Source: Anseranas semipalmata
Lineage: Eukaryota; Chordata; Aves; Anseriformes; Anseranatidae
Assembly (NCBI GenBank): GCA_013399115.1
Contig: VXAA01000165.1
Location: forward strand, 30,552 to 94,551
Direction of reading: 5' to 3'
Length of the DNA: 64,000 bases
In this document: one piece after another, positions 60,501 through 64,000 of the stretch
Layout of the letters: each line of letters starts with the position of its first letter
Position numbering within the stretch: the first letter of the stretch is position 1
The notes under the pieces: generated by a model
What the model saw: only the letters and a program-made list of their open reading frames with translations
What the model was told of the DNA's origin: nothing
Databases searched by the model: none
Translations under genes and position numbers: made by a program

Positions 60501-63500
60501 AGCTAGAAAAAGAAACCAAAATGTCTACCATTATGAATTTTTTCGACAAAACTGTAAAACTCAACTCAGTAAAATTCATTCCTTATTTTCATTAATGAAA
60601 TCCCAAACCTTTCACAAATTTGTTGTTTATTTTTCCAAGTGACACTGAAGTCAAAAGTAGAAAGTTTTCTTCAAATACAAGTTTACTTACAGCAGAATTA
60701 GTTTCTCGTATTTCAAGACCTATCAGATTCATATTTTTTCAGATTTTTTATTCATAATTATGAATTCCTGCATGCAGCAAATTAACTCATAGAGTGTTCA
60801 CCTTGGAAGGCTTTAAGGTACATTGCATTATTTTAAACAAGACATTTATACTATGCACTGTATAAAGTTAATTTGGTAAGTCAATTTTTCACAGTGTTTC
60901 ACTAGTAAAGGGAACATAGGCTAGACCCAATCAAACAAGAGTTTAAATCACTAGAATAATTCTAATTAATTTGAGAGGACTGTGTTTAGGATCAGCAAGC
61001 TTTAGAAATAGGAACATAGGTCAGCTTTATGTCTGATATATTTTTGGATAGAAATTAAAGGGCCAAGCTTGTCCATGCAGCATTGCCAGCAGATGCTCTC
61101 CTAATTCCAAATAAACATGAAATGTTTTGTTATAGTAGGTTACTGACAGGTAAAAGAGTCAATCTGTTTTTATGTATCTTTTGAAATAGCACACCAAGGA
61201 AATAACCAGAGATTGAATGTAAATCAACTCCCAGAAACACTATTTCTTATTTAAAAATAGCTGGATTTTTCCCACAGCAAAAGAATGCCCATTGATGTGT
61301 GAAAAAAAAAAAAAAAAAAAAAGTAAGCTTCTCCCCAACATAGCAAAACCAAAAATGTTTGTTAAATAGTATAATATTAAATAAAATTGGTAATCCCTAG
61401 GCTCTTAAACAGTGCAAGTGAGAAATGCATCACTCTGAAATATCTTAATGTTATTTCAAAGATCCCTTTTAAAGTGGTCCTATCTATTTAAAGTAACAAA
61501 TTTACTTACACTCTTCTGTCATGAAAAGTAAAATCTTCTCCAGAGTAAAAGACCAATCATATCTTCAAATTCCATCCTGAGACTACACAAAATGAAAGTG
61601 TGTATAGGTTTGTCTCCATGTAGTCATCTGTTTAAATTTAAAATACAATTTGTTTCTTCTGTATGGCATGGCTTTTTACTTGGAAAAAAAGTGCCAGATG
61701 ATTAAAGGATATTCATTCCTTTCTTAAAAATCATCAGATCAATATCAATAACAAGAAGAATAATGTAGGTCAAAGCTTGTAGAGGAAAACCTGCTATTGC
61801 AGCCTTAAAGCCAAACTTCAAGTAAACAGGGAGAAAAGAAAGCTCAAAAGAAACCTCAAATCACTGTCTGGTCACCAAAAATTCACATATACAACTTCTC
61901 GGAGTATTTGTTCACCTCAGATGGGTCTGCACTCAAATGAGTGAATGTGTGTAGATGGTGAACAGGCATCAGACTTCTGCAGAGGTCTCATGCCAGGTAT
62001 GAATTCAGGTGCTAGTCCCTACCACATCAACATTAGATTTTGTTGTAGAAAATAGTCTACATATACTTCTTTCTCTGCCTTACAATGGACTCCTTGGAAG
62101 TAAGGATGCTATGCTGATTAAAATCAGAACAGAAATGTATTCCTTCTCTGTTCTCATACTAGCTTAAAAGTCATATTACTAGCTGCCCAATACATCTCTT
62201 ACACCAGAAAATGTCATACCCCTGAACTGATGCTTTTGATGTTGACTGTTTCTGGCTCCTGGACTTGCCTTGGACATCCTGTCATTCCGTTAACTTCAGT
62301 GATCTTGGGTTAATTGGAGTGAGCTGAGGAGCCAGACCCAAAACTCTAGCAAAGACAGCAAAACATGTAGTAGAAACATCCTCTTACAACAAATTATTAT
62401 CTGTTTTTGTTTTTCATGCAGGCTGTTACAAGGAAAATATAGCTGGAGAGAAAAGGCTGGTAATTCATCTGATGGCAGACGAAAAAGGAAAAAAAAAAAC
62501 AAGAACTTTTCTAGTACTGGAAATTTGTCATAAGCTTCCTGAAAAATAGAGAGTGCCTGAGGAATGCTCTATTTATGATCATTACTTGTCCTGTAGTTTT
62601 ATTATATAATCTTCTAGTTTCCCTTAGAAAAAAAAAAAATTCAAAAAAAAAAAAAAAAGATTCTACAAAACTTGACCTTTTTTTTTCATCATTTCTTCTT
62701 AAAAAAAAAAAAAAAGAAAGAAAAAGAAAAAGAAAAAGAAGGAAATTTTACTTCATATTTGCTAGTGGTTGTGAAATGCCTCTGTTAGAAGGGTAGTACC
62801 TAAGCTAGGATAGCCTCTCGTGGTTTCTCGCATTCCCCCTGGGGAATAAACTGGATTTAGTGTATTCACCTCACTCTCAAGAGAATGATTTTTCTCATCA
62901 CCTGAGAGGTGGGGAAAACAGGTTCAAACCCGTATTCCAGAGTGATGAAGAATTTAGTTTCAGTGAAAATGTTTAACATGCTCTGACCGGGTATAATAAT
63001 TTGGCTATGTAGTGCTTCAGTGGAAGAACAGTGACATGGGCTATGTCATCATGCAAAACGTCTTTTCTGGGATGAAGACTGTGGAATTACAGAATCACAA
63101 ATACACTAGTGTTTTCTTCAAAAGTAATTTCCCTCAAGAATATGTTTGCTTATGCCATATGAAGTCTGGTGTTTGCTACTCTGCATACACTCACCCCAAC
63201 TTCTCAACTTAGCCCAACTTCTCAAACTCAGCACCAACTACCACCTCTAGATATAGCAAGTAGAATGAAGGTGGAGGGAAAGTTGTTTTCTGTTGATTCA
63301 GATAAGGGAAATAAGGTATCAAGAAACATAAAGGTTATCAGAAGAGGCTTTTTTGCAAGCCACACTTTGTGAAGCTGTAGGTATACTGCTTTATATTGCA
63401 GCTATGCTGTGCCCAAAATACGGTAAAGGAAGATGAGTAAAGTCAATGTAGGCAGAAGGAAGGATGTCTACTAAAGTATCCTGCTAAAATGTACTCTCAA

Positions 63501-64000
63501 GAAGTGCATGAATGCTCAAGAACCTCAAAATTGTAATATACCCAATGTGGAGAACCCACAGTGCATTCAGACTAACCACTGACTAATCCTCTTGTGTTCC
63601 TGTTAGGGAAACCCACCAAAAAATGACAAAGATATGTACAGTGCTGGAGTTGTCTAGGCATAGATCAGTGACCCTCCTGGAGAGAACAAATGCCCTAAAA
63701 CACTTGCACTGGGCCAGCCCTTAAACCATAACAGTTATCAAGCTGAACAGCAGAAATTTCTATGCAATTACTAAAGCTATCTTGTGTTCTAACTTGGTCA
63801 GTATTGCTGATGATTCCGTATAGAAAAAGGGAAGATTTCACATCCCAATAACTGATAATACAGTAAGTTCGATAGAAAACAAATCTCCCTATAAGGAATA
63901 TAGAAACATACACTTCAGAATTCATGATATGGACAGTGACAGGTTTAAACGGCTCCAATGATCAAACCAGCAGAATTATACTATAAATGGATGTTTATTG
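54593..64000. other. Long gene-free stretch
   Basis: About 9.4 kb of AT-rich, stop-rich sequence. Small features are three degenerate 11-12-nt units of the type ATATCTCTGG at 56908-56942, an A9 run joined to a G11 run at 58001-58020, an A20 run at about 61303-61322 and A-rich simple sequence at 62627-62658 and 62700-62739. No frame over about 105 codons. No interspersed repeat was recognised. Confidence 0.55.

Noticed and set aside
62915..62935. GGTTCAAACCC, like a tRNA T-loop (B box)
   Set aside because: No cloverleaf can be built around it, and no A box is found at a normal distance.

Overview
This window looks like a gene-poor, AT-rich stretch of a bird nuclear genome. The main evidence is its repeats. 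There are several CR1 LINE fragments with the avian 3' end, a 'TTGGACT-GATGATCTT-AAGGTC' motif followed by ATTCTATG/ATTCTGTG tails. There are also endogenous-retrovirus LTRs of types I associate with birds. I cannot name the species. No complete protein-coding gene, rRNA, tRNA, CRISPR array or operon is visible. Every long open frame is explained by a CR1 ORF2 remnant, by a stop-free microsatellite, or by chance.

Layout: 1-9989 is single-copy-looking DNA with one very old CR1/L3-like LINE remnant on the minus strand (about 3855-4410). 9990-12263 holds two younger CR1 copies; the second keeps about 135 codons of ORF2. 13817-14137 is a shortened LTR on the plus strand. 18352-19270 has a CR1 3' end and another old CR1. 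20559-20616 is a small tandem repeat built from near-perfect palindromes. 21275-21440 is a CR1 on the minus strand. 27662-28087 is an LTR on the minus strand, interrupted by an assembly gap. 31930-32442 is a CR1, followed by a roughly 250-bp GAAGA microsatellite at 33061-33314. 36130-37757 holds a decayed hAT-type transposase remnant on the minus strand, next to two CR1 pieces. 46440-47025 is an old CR1/L3-like LINE. 48166-48759 is a clean solo LTR with a 5-bp target duplication. 52256-52796 is a 541-bp CTTT-rich tract. 53695-54592 may hold a second transposase-like remnant.

The rest, about 85% of the window, shows no gene I can support. It is probably intergenic or deep intronic. The repeats form layers by apparent age: decayed hAT and CR1/L3-like relics, then avian CR1 fragments, then ERV LTRs, then expanding microsatellites. 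Runs of N at 3228-3230, 27649-27661, 33219, 44246 and 48924-48943 all fall in homopolymer or purine-rich tracts, so they look like assembly problems. I ran no searches. Family assignments come from recognising consensus motifs by eye.
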